The notes under the pieces: model-generated
What the model saw: only the letters and a program-made list of their open reading frames with translations
Database searches by the model: none
Told to the model about the DNA's origin: nothing
Translations under genes and position numbers: made by a program
Assembly (NCBI GenBank): GCA_025093985.1
Contig: JACAAK010000032.1
Coordinates: 1 to 43,878 of the forward strand
Reading direction: 5' to 3'
Source of the DNA: Calvatia gigantea
Lineage: Eukaryota > Basidiomycota > Agaricomycetes > Agaricales > Lycoperdaceae
Length of the DNA: 43,878 nt
Shown: piece after piece, positions 1 to 11,877 of the stretch
Layout of the letters: each line of letters begins with the position of its first letter
How positions within the stretch are numbered: position 1 is the stretch's first letter

Positions 1-989
1 ACAGATTGGATAAAGGGCTTTGATACTAAATTTGTTAATTCCAAAATAGCAATGGCATTGTGGAGTGTAAGACAGTTATTAAATAAAGTGGCCAGTTGGT
101 CAACAATCATGGGATATTGGAGGATTGGTCGAAGGGGAGTAATAGAGGATAAAATCTGGAGATTATTGAGATCTGATGACAATCCACCTCCAATTCTAGC
201 ATTATTCCCTGCATAGTCTTGGCATTTGGAATAATATAAGTTTGTGGTTGCAATTGCTGCACTGATTCTATCCTCATCTGTAGCATAGAGGCTATAGGCT
301 TCTGGAATATTGTGGACAAGTATCCAGGAACTAAGCATAGCAATGTGAACATATTGAAGTGCTAAATCAAAGAAATTATACTATAAGTTTCTCATTTGTT
401 TGGAATTGAAGTCACAAAACCTACCAGGATGATAGACATGCATTCTCCAAGTAGTCTTTTCTGCCTTTTTAGCAGCTTGAACACGATGACTTCCTGATAC
501 AATCCAGAACTGTATATTTGAGGCAGTTGGGACATAGCCAGCCCTTTAGACAGGGAAATCCTTTTTGGCAATGCAAATGCCCTCATGATGGACCATTGAA
601 AACTGGGCTTTATCCTGGAAAACAGCAGTAAGCCTATCAACATGCCCTGGCTCAATAGGACGATTGGCAAAATGGGGATGAAGTAAGTCAAGTTCGATAT
701 CATAGATTCCTAGAGTGAACAGGCCAAGGAGTTGATACAAGTTCTCTAAGAAAAACAATAGATATATTAGGTAACATTAGAAATCTGATTTAAAAATAGT
801 TTACTCACCAAGAGAGGGACCATCAATTAACTCCTTCATTATATCCATAGAAAGGCCTTTAGGAAGATTCTCCATTAACAAGGCAAGGTTTTCAGTGGAT
901 AGTTGATTATTATTAGAGGGAGCATCAAAGGAAAATTCAGCAGAACCAGAGATATTCTGGGAAAAGATCAGATCAAGAGAGGAAGACAT
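1..989 (-). pseudogene. Broken hypothetical gene with a ParB-like GSHR motif, 3' end outside the window
   Basis: I do not recognise the product. Exon 1 (ATG at 989, although the frame stays open further upstream) runs to a GTGAGT donor. A 63-nt intron at 746-808 follows, and the frame then continues to the window edge. Exon 2 carries 'RPIEPGHVDRL', then 'WIVSGSHRVQAAKKA', which resembles the G-x-HR-x-x-A pattern of ParB/Srx-like nuclease domains, then a long helical stretch. Reading on through a TAA at 546-548 and a TAG at 381-383 keeps a protein-like sequence in the same frame on both sides, so these are internal stops rather than gene ends. Both fit single C-to-T changes of Gln codons. The ParB resemblance rests on one motif and could be chance. 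The gene faces away from the OrsD/RecQ gene, about 2.7 kb away. Confidence 0.5.
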
Positions 990-3680
990 GACAGGGGCTA
1001 TAACTTCCAAAATAGGAAGGTATTGGTTTGAGTTCAAAGAGTGATTTGATGAGATCAGAAAGTATATGATATGATAAGCTATATAATATTTACAAATAAA
1101 GTGACAAAAATGTCACAAAGAGTATTTGTGACATACAACTGAAAGCACTATCAAATCCATAACTGATTCACTCTAGTAGATTCTATATCAAGATACTTAC
1201 AAGTATTGTATAATGTATAGTATATAAATGTTTAGAGACAGATATATATATATTATAGGCTATATATATATCCTCCCCTCCTCTCCTAGTTGCCAGAAGC
1301 ATACAGGCCAATAAACAGCCTAAATAACAGGTCAAAGTTTTTCTTATAACCTTTCCTTCTTTCCTACTTCTTTAGCTCTAAGCCTATGGCTGGTATCAGA
1401 TATTAAGCAATATATACCAGTTTTCCTTATATCATAACCATGCCAAGTCCACCTGCTCTCACCCAATTATTTGATTTAATCTAGGTCTCTACTAATCTTT
1501 GTCTATGTAATATATCTGATTGACTTATCATCTCTAGCAACTTTGGCCTATAAATGTTGCCAATTTCTAATTTGGATGAATAGAGTGACTATGTGTCACA
1601 AAAGCTTTCTGTTACCTACTGTCACCTACTCTACTATTTATTCTCTTATCTGTTAATCCCAATGTTTCCCTTTTTTTTCCTCTTTGTAAGGTTTTTTTTT
1701 TTTTTCTACTTTAACTTAGGTACAGTTGTCTTTGAAATCATGTTTTTGAATTGGTTCCAACTCTATTTTATTTTCACTTTTATTTTCATTTTTAATTTCA
1801 TGGAAGAATGACCAAGTCAAAGCTTTATTTCTTTACCAAAATAAGTATAAGTAGTTACATTATGGTCTAATTGGTCTGCATCAAATACAGTAGCTTGCTT
1901 TTTCCCTAGCCCTAGTGCCTATGTAGCAAACTTTCAATAAACAAAGTGACTATTAGTCACAAATTCCTTCTGTGACTTATAGTCACCTTATTGGCCAGTT
2001 AAATTACAATAATATCATGGTATGACACTAGTTATTTTCTGGTGGATATGGAGTGGGAAAGGTGTCCTCTTCAATGTAATGTTCTTATTCACATATACTT
2101 ATTTGAGCCAATAGGCCAATAGATATTAATATTATAATTCCTGCCCTAAGTTACTCTGTTAACATAGTATATATTGAAACCTTGAAGTACTAAACTGTGG
2201 AATAACACTCAAACTAAATTATAGAAGTTAGGTTCTTTTAGTCTATATATCCAGATAGAAAAATAGAGTGACTACTTGGTCACAGAAGCAATCTGTGACC
2301 AAGTAGTCACTCCTAGACCAATCAAAAGGTAAAAATCTCTATGTAGCAGGATAATAGTGGATAGAAGTGATGGGGGCTAACAAATTTTAGTTAGCATTGG
2401 TCAGCATAGCACAAAATTTGTCAGAACTGACTGCAAAAAAGTTCTTGACTGATAACTTGATCAATGTAGCCAGTACTAGTTGATAGAAGGTGATTTTATA
2501 AAATAACACTGGCTGATAATGAAATTGATTAGATTAGTACTAGCTAATAAAAAAATAAGTAAGATAATAATGTCTTGATAGAAGGATAATAACTGATAAC
2601 AAGATTATGTAGATTATGATGGACAAATAACACAACTGTATAAATTAATGTATACCAGAACAAGGCTTACTTGGTAAACAATAGCTAATAGAGTAATTAT
2701 ACAGATTAACATAGGCTAGCAATGAAAACAAGTAGATTAGCATGTACTGATAACTAAAAAAACAAAATAAGAGCATACTAAGAATAAGATTTAGACTGCT
2801 GACTATGTTAGACCAATTATATATTGATTAATAGGTAGATTAGACCCTAAGATCTAGCCCATTCATCTAAATTTATCTTCCCACCTCTCTATTATGCAGA
2901 GTGCTCACTAAGTTAATGACTATCAGGTCTTGCTAATGGATTAGTATCTTGATGTAATTAAAATCCATACTACATAAGGACTACTAAAAAAGTTCTAACA
3001 ACCTATGGTGCTTATTAGGTCAATAACCAGTATGCTCTACTGATTAATTAACACCTTAATTAGCATTAGAATACTATAGAGATTTATCTGCCCTTTGTAT
3101 TGTTCTACTACTTTATTACCCTATTACTCTCAATGTTTCTGTAATATTCAAAATTTAAGTAATTCTTTTGGTAACATTTCAATAGCAAGCAACTACTGTT
3201 GAAATATTAAGGTTGTATACCATTGCCTCTTTTTTTCCTCTTTAGGTAGTCACCTTTCCAAATATCACATGCTGTGCTAGCTCCAGTAACACTTTTATTA
3301 CTGATTTGAAGTCATGTGAGAAACACAAAAAAGAATATCAATCAGTTTTCCTCTTTCTCTTTTTACCACCATCCTGATCCAACTCTTCTGATATATAACT
3401 CAAGATCTACCTTGATCTAGGCTTATCCAACACAACTAGCACTCTTCTGCCAACATGTGCTTCACTCCATTCTTCCTTCAAAGATGATCAGGCTAAAGAT
3501 TAATATATAACAACAGGTCCAGCATCTTCTGCTCTGTTTGTCAAGTAAACTACCAGACCAAGAATCATTATGATACCCACCACTACCAAAAATATGTCTT
3601 AAATGCTGGTATGTGCTAAACCTTGAGAAAAATACAACAAAAGAAAGTATTAAGGTTATATTATAGGCAACAAAAAACAA
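990..3680. other. AT-rich intergenic stretch with dispersed short palindromes
   Basis: No convincing gene is visible on either strand. The stretch is AT-rich, with an (AT)n run near 1240-1275 and poly-T runs near 1670-1705. Short inverted repeats with a GTGAC...GTCAC core occur near 1095-1130, 1582-1640, 1941-1990 and 2266-2312. From about 2340 to 3000 there are loose, diverged repeats of words such as GATAACAAGATTA and ACTAGCTAATA. Short ORFs here are low-complexity. Confidence 0.55.
2266..2312. repeat. Perfect 21-bp inverted repeat (hairpin), 5-nt loop
   Basis: The arms 2266-2286 and 2292-2312 are exact reverse complements (GAGTGACTACTTGGTCACAGA and its complement) around the loop AGCAA. 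Weaker relatives that share GTGAC/GTCAC and CACAAA/TTTGTG lie near 1095-1130, 1582-1640 and 1941-1990. This suggests a small dispersed palindrome family, for example decayed MITE tips. Confidence 0.8.
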
Positions 3681-6600
3681 ATGGAAATTCAAAGGTCAAG
3701 TAAAGAAGGTGATCTCACATGTCCTTTCACAAGCTGCATATATTTGCACAGAGACATTAGGAAGATCAAGTATCATTTGGCCCAAATACACAAACAGACC
3801 TGGAAAATCTCTGGACAGCATGATTTTGAATCTACTTCACTACAAATATCTGAAGCCATCTCATTGAACAGTCCACCTTCTATACCTTCTCTATTGTTAG
3901 AAGAGCAGGAGGAAAAACGTGGATGAAGTAGTCACTGCAGCCATCCCTATCATAATCCTACCAAAACACCTTCTATCTCCTCTCCAAAGCCTTACTATAC
4001 TTCCAACCCAGATGTGGCTTTACCTCTTTTGGATACTTCTCACTCTAGCTTTCCCTCTTATCCCAGATCCCTAGCACATCCTAGCTCTTTTTCTCATCAT
4101 AGTTCCTTATCCCACCATAGCTCTCCATTCCATCATGGCTCTCCATCCCATCATAGCTCTCTATCCCACCATGGCTCTCTATCCCGCCATAGTTCCCTAT
4201 CCCATCATGGATCTCTATCCCACCATAGCTCTTTGTCCAATCTTGGCTATTTTCCCCATTCATCATCCCTCCAAAACTCAACAGTTACATCTCCCTTACA
4301 CTCTTCAAGCTCTGGCTTGCCAGTTGACTTAGAAGATGTAGAGATGGCAAATATTGAAGGTAATCTTTCCTTTCAAAATACAGGGTCAATTAGTCCACTC
4401 ATACCCTTTTATTATGTATATAGCTGTATCCTCTCATTCTTTTCAACATCTGGTCCTCCTGGCCTCTGACTCTAGTTTATGGTCAAACAGTTTTTTGGAT
4501 ACATTAAACCTGAGGTTCAACTCAATCTACCAGGTCCTTGTATGCCAAACCTGTGAACAAGCAGTTATGGCCAAGTATGTGGGAGGTCATCTTCATAATC
4601 AACACAAGCTTCCATGGCTTAAACCTGAGCAAAAAACAGAGCTGGACTGGCTTTGTACCAAATACCAAATAAACCTGGATGCCCAGAGCCTAATTCATCC
4701 AACTAGAATTATTGCTCCTATTGAAGGAATCAAGCTTGGAGAAAAGGGTGTTTACTGCAAGCATTGCTTTTATGGATATACTAAGCAAAAATCCCTTGTC
4801 CGCCACTGGCGACTTGTACACCAAGACCTTGGTGAATTTCAAGAGACTATTCACCAGGGAACTGCCACTCTTCAATCCTTTGGTACAGGCCCAGATTTCC
4901 ATGCCTTTCCTGTTGAACCAGCTCTCTCTATGTCTTCTACTCCTACCCTCTTCAATGTTTTTTTGAAAAACCAAAAGGATTTATATACCCAAAAATTGGT
5001 CATTCCTCCTCCATTTCTTCCAACCGATGTTCCACCTCTTCTCCAAGCTACTCAGTGGCATGCTCATCTCAAGGACTACATTGGTACCCCTGATAATGTG
5101 AAAACTCTTTTGTCACTTATCTATCCTCCTTCCCCATCTACATCACAATCTTTCTTGGTCAACCTAAGGAATACTGTTTTGGCCTACCAGAAAACTATCT
5201 GAACATATAGCAATGGTTCCCATTTTATGGTTTGCAAACTTCTGATACAATGTCCACTGTTAGTCCTCAACTTATTATTGCTAATCTATATGCTCAAAGT
5301 CTTATTATAGCACTGATGAAAGTAGCAAACCCTGGAAAGCCCATGCTGATGACACAACCCTGGAAAGATATAGCCTTGTCCTCACTCAGTTTATTCAGTC
5401 CCTCTTGTTTACCCACAATGATACATCAGAGGCTGGCTACAAACTCCCAATCAATGCAAGCCTTGACAAGTTACTCAAGTCCTTGACAACTGCTCTCAAG
5501 ATCTTAGAAAGTTCACCAATTGACCTTGTTCATGATGTTGCCCTTTATATCTTTTCACCTCATGATTATCAGCATGAAACTGGTGATTATGACAAGTGGA
5601 AAGATCCCTTGGAGTGTTTTCTTGCCATTTATAATCTCACAAGAGATGGAAACTTCAAGGCAGCACAAGATGCTACACAAGTTTTGGCTATCTTGCACTA
5701 TCTTATTTGAGGTACTACACTTTTTGAAGGATATAAGCAAGCTCAGCAATTTCACAAGGATCATTATCAGTAAGTCCTTTTAGTTCAGGTTTTATATTTC
5801 TACTTATGATATAATTTTTATCTATTAATGTAATGGCAGGGCTGTCTTGGAAATTGGCCTTACCACACTCCATGCTGGTATACTTTCTCCCTACAATACA
5901 GTCATTCATTACCAGCAATGGATCTCATCCCTTGCATATTCCACCTCTTCACCTCCAAAGACTCAAGTCAGTCCTGACTCTATGAATATCACATATGGGA
6001 CAGTTACACTCAATATTCCAACATGGAGGGCAGGCCTTGAAACAATGTATAAAGAGTTGGAGAAGGAGCTTGACAGCCTCTGTTATGGATCCAATTATGG
6101 CCTTAACCTCCCTGATATTGTTAAAGATAACTGGGGTGAGGAGGCATATGGCTATTCATGGCTGGATAAACAGGCATCATATATTGGAAATGAATGGGGC
6201 CTTCTAGAAAACCTCCTTCATGATCCATCCCTTGGTCTGGCAACTCTTGCAGGAACTGGGACACTAGTCTGGAACAAACTTGCACTAACCCAATTTTTGC
6301 AGCGGTGTAATGCATTTACTTGGAAACTTGGTTTCTTTGGCTTTGCAACAAATGGACAAGTTGCACGGATTGCAGAGTATATGGAACATAGAATTCGCAA
6401 TGGCCACCGACCTCGAACAATCTTTTTCTCAGGCTCTGAAATATGGATGGTCATTCGGCGGTCCAAGTTTGAAAACCTTGTAAACTCTTCTGACTTTCAT
6501 CCTATCAAGTGTCACCCTCACTTCACTACTCTACTCAGCCACTACCTTCTCATTGTCCGCCATGTGGAAACCATCTTTGCATCTATTCTCTATGGTCCTT

Positions 6601-6830
6601 CAGTTGCTGAAGACTATCAGCAATTTCTGTTTATGAACTTGGACCAGCGCTTGACACAGGAGCGATATTATTCCTATATCACAAATACTACTTCAAACTT
6701 CTTTGGAGTCAAAATTGGGGCCCGAGAGTATAGGCAGCTGACAGTGGAGATTAGCCGTGTTTTTATTGGACCAGAGTCTTTGGTAGACTCTGAAGATTCT
6801 GATGTCCTATCCTTACAAAGGGGACATAGT
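3681..6830 (+). pseudogene. N-terminal half of an OrsD-like C2H2 / RecQ-type helicase gene, cut by a retrotransposon
   Basis: This is the 5' half of a subtelomeric zinc-finger/helicase gene. Three Cys2-His2-like modules are visible: 'CPFTSCIYLHR...HLAQIH' (about 3711-3785), 'CQTCEQAVMAKYVGGHL' followed by 'HNQH' (about 4543-4605, the OrsD-type finger), and 'CKHCFYGYTKQKSLVRHW' followed by 'LVH' (about 4753-4821). A Ser/His repeat region lies between the first and second. The last exon (5840 onward, after an intron at 5770-5839) is a long clean frame ending in '...VLSLQRGHS' exactly where the LTR starts at 6831. The frame seems to run on into the LTR to a stop near 6882, but that extension is LTR sequence. 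In-frame TGA codons at 3924-3926 and 5708-5710 and a frame change between about 5200 and 5400 show that it is dead. The missing C-terminal half is at 17667-14934 on the other strand. Confidence 0.75.
4092..4235 (+). repeat. 18-bp coding minisatellite, 8 units (SHHSSL repeats)
   Basis: About eight head-to-tail 18-bp units of the form CATCATAGCTCTCTATCC encode Ser-His-His-Ser/Gly-Ser-Leu hexapeptides in the linker between the first and second zinc fingers of the OrsD-like gene. The units differ at a few bases, so the array is not very recent. Confidence 0.85.
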
Positions 6831-7138
6831 TGTTACGACCTTAGTTGGTTTAGACCTCAGGTTGCAGCTCTGGCTAAGTCTTGAGGGCGAGTAAGGGAAA
6901 GAGAACAGAAGGTGGTTAAGCGTACCGAATACAACAGGGTGTATGTACGCTTAAATACGTCTAGAGCTATCCGGTTGAGCAGATGGAGTAACTACATGAA
7001 ACGTCCGGTCAAGGCGTGGTAGTTGGTACGAGTCATATCTTCGGGGAACGCTGGACTAGAATAACTGAAACAGGTACGCAGATAGTTAGGAATGTAGAAT
7101 AGCACGGAACTCGTTATGATTGGTGGAAACTCATAACA
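6831..7138 (-). repeat. 3' LTR of the chromovirus
   Basis: This 308-bp repeat begins TGTTACGACC and ends CATAACA on the plus strand. Compared with the 5' LTR it has T at 7121 instead of C and G at 7106 instead of A. Both differences are at CpG dinucleotides. It interrupts the OrsD-like gene immediately after the 5-mer ATAGT. Confidence 0.95.
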
Positions 7139-7150
7139 ATACCCCCCGAT
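7139..7150 (-). other. Polypurine tract before the 3' LTR
   Basis: On the minus strand the bases just before the 3' LTR read ATCGGGGGGTAT, a G-run in the position expected for the plus-strand primer of reverse transcription. The assignment rests on position and composition only. Confidence 0.55.
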
Positions 7151-7156
7151 TAGACT

Positions 7157-8143
7157 TCATGCCTCAGGAAGTTCGTCAAACTCTCCGTTGACTACGGCGG
7201 CGGCAAGGGCTTTCTTGGTGGCTCCGATGAGGTACTTTCCTTCGTTGGAGCGTGCGAAGAAGATGGGCAAGTGGCTGCGGCCATCTTGACGGATAGGGAC
7301 TGGGACTCCGTTGAAAGGGAACTCGGTGATGGTTGAGTTGTCCCAGTAGCTCTTGACTATCATTTTCCAATAATGTTGGTCCTTTTCTTGGCCTGGTAGT
7401 ACACTGCGGAATCTTGCTGGTGGGAGAAAAACCGATACGATCTGTGGTGGGGTGATGGTCTTTATGAATCATCGGAGTGCATTGACTTCCTCCTTCATTG
7501 AGACGGTGGTTTCTTCGTCCATGGGCGTGTCTGCTCGTTTGGCTGGTGGGGAACGGATGGTGGTGTGTAGGTCAGCGAGAGTGACTCCAGTGCATGTAAC
7601 GAGTTGATCGATGTCAGGGTCTTCTGTGGTCTTGTCGCGTCCTAGTAAGTTCATAGCGACGTCTGCGAGTTCTAGGAAGATATCGGCGATATCGAGGTGG
7701 TTGAATACCTCTAGAGCGAGGTCAACACGGCTCTGAAGGCTGTGAACTCGACTTTGTTCGCTGGGTGTGAGGGTGGATAATTCTAACGTGCGGAAGATGG
7801 CGGGGATGTGTTGGCTTGTGGAGGACGATGCGTTGGCGAACCCAGCGTACATGTCTGCGAAAGTGATGCAAGCGGTGGCGAGGGTGATATGGCGGTTTAC
7901 TGCGAGTCGTTTGTTTTGGGCCGTGATTGTCTCTACTTCGTCGTTTGTGGCTTTGTTGACATCTTTGAGGAGGGCCTCGAGGAGTCCTTGTGCTGGGGAC
8001 GGGGTGGTTGTGAGATTGTAACGGGTGCCTTGGGGTGCGGGTGCTTGGCTATTGCCTGGCTTTGGGAGGGGAACTGAGGAGATCATGGTCGGGTTGGGGT
8101 GGACGAGGGAGTTGATAGAGATGTGGTTGGCTTGGGAGGACAT
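7157..8143 (-). pseudogene. Third ORF of the chromovirus, unknown function, interrupted by one TGA
   Basis: This is an extra reading frame between the chromodomain and the 3' LTR. Its ATG (8143-8141) lies five bases after the pol stop (8151-8149). The frame runs 224 codons to a TGA at 7471-7469, then stays open in the same frame for about 100 more codons to 7157, giving roughly 328 residues if the TGA was once a sense codon. The N-terminus is Ser/Pro-rich, the middle looks helical ('ITLATACITFADMYAGFA', 'VFNHLDIADIFLELADVAM'), and the C-terminus contains 'PVPIRQDGRSHLPIFFARS'. I see no signal peptide, no clear membrane span and no RNase H or protease motif, so an envelope role is unlikely. 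The stop-to-start spacing would suit termination-reinitiation on the gag-pol mRNA. I do not recognise the family. Confidence 0.7.
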
Positions 8144-8148
8144 GTTGG

Positions 8149-11100
8149 CTAGTATCTTTGTCTGGGGTTTGACTTGACTGATGTTTTTTCTGGATTTCTT
8201 TTGGATTTCTTGCCCCCCTTTTTATAGGTATCCTCCGGATGCCTTTTGTGGTACTCCGCTATTGCGTCTTGGGCGTTTTGCAAGTTTGACTCCGCTGTCC
8301 ATGTATCTTCTTCGTTGTTGTATCCTTTCCAGTGTATAAGGAATTGATATTCCCTTCCTTTTCGTCGTTTTCGTCGGACTTCTTCTACTTCGTATTCCTC
8401 TTCATTGTTGATGATCATTGGTTCAGGCGCTGGTGCCTCTTTCTGGATGTGGAATGATGTCTTTTGTGCCGGGGTTAGTAGCTGTTCGTTAAACACATCA
8501 TGGATGGCCCATCCTTCTGGTATCGCCAGCCGATACGCCGCTTCCCCTATCTTTTCCTTGATTCGGAAAGGCCCATACCTTTTTTGGCCTAGCTTCTTTG
8601 ATGACTGATTGGTATGGATGTTGGTGTTTTCTAGCCATACTTCATCGTTGATCTGATATGTCCTCGTGTTCATCTTGCTGTTATCATGTGTCTGTTTCAT
8701 CTTTTCTTGATATGATCGTAGTGCGGAAGTGGCATTGTTTCTTGCATTCTGGAGCTGTTTCAGGAACTCCGTACTGCTAGGGTTGTTCGTTGTTCCGTTT
8801 TCCTTCCCTTTCCAGGGGTGTCTTCCATAGTTCAGGTAGAACGGTGTCATCTGAGTGCCGGTGTGCTTCTTGTCGTTGTATTGGAATTCGGCCATGGGTA
8901 GCCATTTCGCCCAGTCGTTTTGGTCGTAGTTACAGTATATCCTCAGGTATGTTTCGACTTCTCTGTTAATCCTTTCTGTCTGTCTGTTGGTCTGTGGGTG
9001 ATAAGCCGTTGATAGGTTTCGTTCTATCCCTAGTCCTTTGAACAGTTCGCCGGTGAATTCGGATGCAAACTGTGGTCCTCGGTCACTGAGGACTTTCCTC
9101 GGTATTCCGTGTAGCTTCCATATTTCATCTCGGTAGTGCTGTGCTAGTTCTTTTGAGGAAACATCCGTTCTTGTCACTATAAGTCGTATTATTTTTGAGA
9201 ATCGGTCGACAATGACTAGGATAGCGTCTTTTCCTTCTGATTCGGGTAATGGTCCAATGAGGTCGATGCTCACTTCTTCCCATGGACCATTGGGGATGGG
9301 GAGCGGGTGCAGAGGTGTCTTCAGAGATGTCTTGCGTAGCTTATTTCGTTGACAATTCTGGCACCCTCTGATGTACTTTTGAATATCCGTTCGGATTGCT
9401 GGCCACCAGTAGTCTCTGGTTACCAACTCGATCATTCGGTGTTGTCCCGGGTGTCCTGCATCAGGGGCGTCGTGGTACTGGTGTAGTATTTCTTCTCTAA
9501 GTGTCAGTTCGGGTGGTACGTACATGCTGGCATTTTTGTAGATTATTCCGTCGTGTTCGGTGATGTTGGGGTCTTGGTCGCGTATTTTTTGGATGATGGC
9601 TGTTTCTCGTCCTTTATTCGCCTTGATTCGTTCCTTGAGGGTGGGTTCCATAAACAGTTCGGCATGGAGTAAGATGGTCCCTTCTGATGGTTCGTCGTTT
9701 GTTAGCCAAGTGTCTCGGATCATGGTGACTAATTTCTCCTCTTCCTGCTCTGGTCCTTGGTAGATTCTGGAGAGGAGGTCCGCTTTTGTGTTTGTTTTTC
9801 CTGGTACATGGCGCAGTGTGAAGTCATAGTCTTGTAACCGTAGGTACCATCTTGCTTGTCGGCCATTTAGTTTTTGGGGTTCCCTGTAGTATTTTAAGTT
9901 TTCATGGTCGGTCCAAATTTCGAATTTCTCTTCTGCGTCTAGTAGGTAGTGTCGCCACTCCTTTAGTGCATGCATGATGGCCAATAGTTCTTTGTCGTAG
10001 ATTTCATAATTTTGTTCTGCTGGTGATAGTGTATGGGACGTGAATGCGATTGGGTGCCATTTCGAATTTTGTTCTTGTGAGAGTACGCCCCCTAGTGCGT
10101 AGTTTGATGCGTCGACTTCTACCCGGAATTGTCCTTTTCTCTGGGGTAGTGTTAAGGTGGGTTCTTCTGTGATTCGTTGCTTTAGTTCGTCGAACGCCGA
10201 TTGTTGTTCCTCCTTCCATTCCCACTCCTCTGAACCCTTCAGTTTGTTCAATGGGGCCGCTATCTTGCTGAAGTTCTTTATAAATCGGTGGTAGTAGTTG
10301 GCAAAACCAAGGAATCTTTCTATTCCTTTCTTGTTGTGCGGTTGGGGCCATTCTCGTACCGATTTTACCTTTTTGGCCTCCATTTCAATGCGTCCGTGTC
10401 CTACTGTTACTCCCAGCATTGGGATTTCTTCGGCGTCGAAGATGCATTTGGATCGTTTGAAGCACAGGTTGTGTTCGGCTGCTCTTTCTAGGAATCGGAT
10501 GGTTCGTTCTCATAATTGCTCTTTGGTGTCTCCCGGGATTGCAAAGTCGTCCATATAGTTTACTATGTCTCCGTCACGTAGCAGGTCTCGGAAGATGCTC
10601 GCCATCATTCTTGAGAACGTTCCAGGTGAATTACTAAGGCCGAAAAACATTACTGTGGGTTCGAATAGCCCTTCGTTGGTTAGGAAGGCTGCTTTCCACT
10701 CGTCTCCTTCTTTGATTCGGACGTTGTTGTAACCCCAAATAATGTCTAGTTTGTTGAAATATTTGGCTTTTCCTAATTTGTCAATGACTTCTCCGATTCG
10801 AGGTAGTGGTGTTTTATCCTTGATGACTACGTTATTCAATCGTCGGTAATCTTGAATGAGTCGTTTTGAGCCATCCTTTTTTGGGATGAAAAAGGTGGGC
10901 GCAGCATATGGCGATTTTGATGGTCGTATTCGTCCTGACTCGAGGTTTTCTTTAACAAATACTTTGAGCTCGTCTTGTTCCTTGATCGTCATGTTGTAAG
11001 TTCCTGCATTGATTTCCTTGGGTGCGTCTTCTGTTAGAATTATCTCATGGTCCCATTCTGTTCGTTCAGGTAGTTTGTCGAATGTAGTTTTGTTGAATAA

Positions 11101-11877
11101 ATGTGTGAATGGTCGTACGTAGTCTGGCAGGTCTGATGGTTCGGTGGGGTCGGGCTCTTCTTCTTCTCCCCATATATCCTCAGTGGTGGTCATACTTCGG
11201 ATTTTGTCTGGTACCTGGATGTTTTGGTGTGGGACTTTGCAGTCCTTTGGGCATCGATTGAACTTTATTTCTCCTGTTCGCCAGTTTACTTCCGGGTTGT
11301 GTTTGATGAGCCAGTTGTGTCCTAGGAATACTTCTGCTCTGTCTTGGAGTTGTACGACTGACGCTTCGATTGTTTCTTTGTGTCCTTCAATTTCCATTTG
11401 TATAGTCGCCTTTTCCGTGACCTTTCCTCCTTGGTTTGTCGTGCCGTCCGCGTTAAGTACCGTGATTTCTTGTCCTAATTTTTCTGTGGGGATCTTTTCT
11501 TTGTCTACCAGTCTCTTGCTGATGCTGCTAGTGGTGCATCCTGAGTCGACTATAGTGTTTACTGTTATTCTTTTTGTTGGGGTTTGGATTTTTCCTTTTA
11601 GGTTTAGTTCGCGCTTTCGTTTCTGAGGAATCGTGTAATATTCTTCTGATATCCTAGATACAAGTTTCTTGACTCTCGAGGTAGCGCCTACTCGGAGTCT
11701 CCGGAAAAATCCTGGTGTTCCTCTGGTTTTGCTTCGTCTATTGCTCGGATTTGTACTTTCTTTGGTGCGGTGCATGCTTTGGCTATGTGTCCGATTTTGC
11801 CGCAGTTGTAGCATGTTAGCCCTTTGGGTTTCTTGCAATCTTTGGACATGTGTCCGAATATCCCACAGTTGTAGCAT
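8149..11877 (-). pseudogene. pol: Chromovirus pol polyprotein: protease, RT, RNase H, integrase, chromodomain (one internal TGA)
   Basis: The aspartic protease motif 'IVDSGCTTSS' lies near 11540. Reverse transcriptase follows with 'IPKKDGSKRLIQDYRRLN' and the catalytic 'YMDD' at 10557-10546. A TGA at 10512-10510 interrupts the frame, and the same frame continues with 'CFKRSKC' and 'MLGVTVGHG'. RNase H shows 'VEVDASNYALGGVL' (Asp near residue 103 of the downstream ORF) and 'WTDHENLKYY'. Integrase has a His/Cys zinc-binding region ('GHPGQHR', 'CQNC') and a D,D-35-E triad: 'SIDLIGP', 'LSDRGPQFAS', 'QTERINRE'. The C-terminus carries 'EYQFLIHWKGYNNEEDTW', a chromodomain, which places the element in the chromoviruses. 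Pol is in the -1 frame relative to gag and overlaps it by about 190 nt. The ATG at 11877 is probably not used; translation by -1 frameshift, perhaps at the T-run before the gag stop, is an inference. Confidence 0.92.

Noticed and set aside
1593..1811. A small Phe-rich membrane protein
   Set aside because: It is produced by T-rich low-complexity sequence (poly-T runs) in an AT-rich intergenic region.
6831..6884. The last 18 codons of the frame that ends at 6884 as the true C-terminus of the OrsD-like protein
   Set aside because: These codons are LTR sequence and the gene continues elsewhere.
7767..8077. Plus-strand frames opposite the third ORF of the retrotransposon
   Set aside because: They are antisense to an ORF with better length, position and start-site context.
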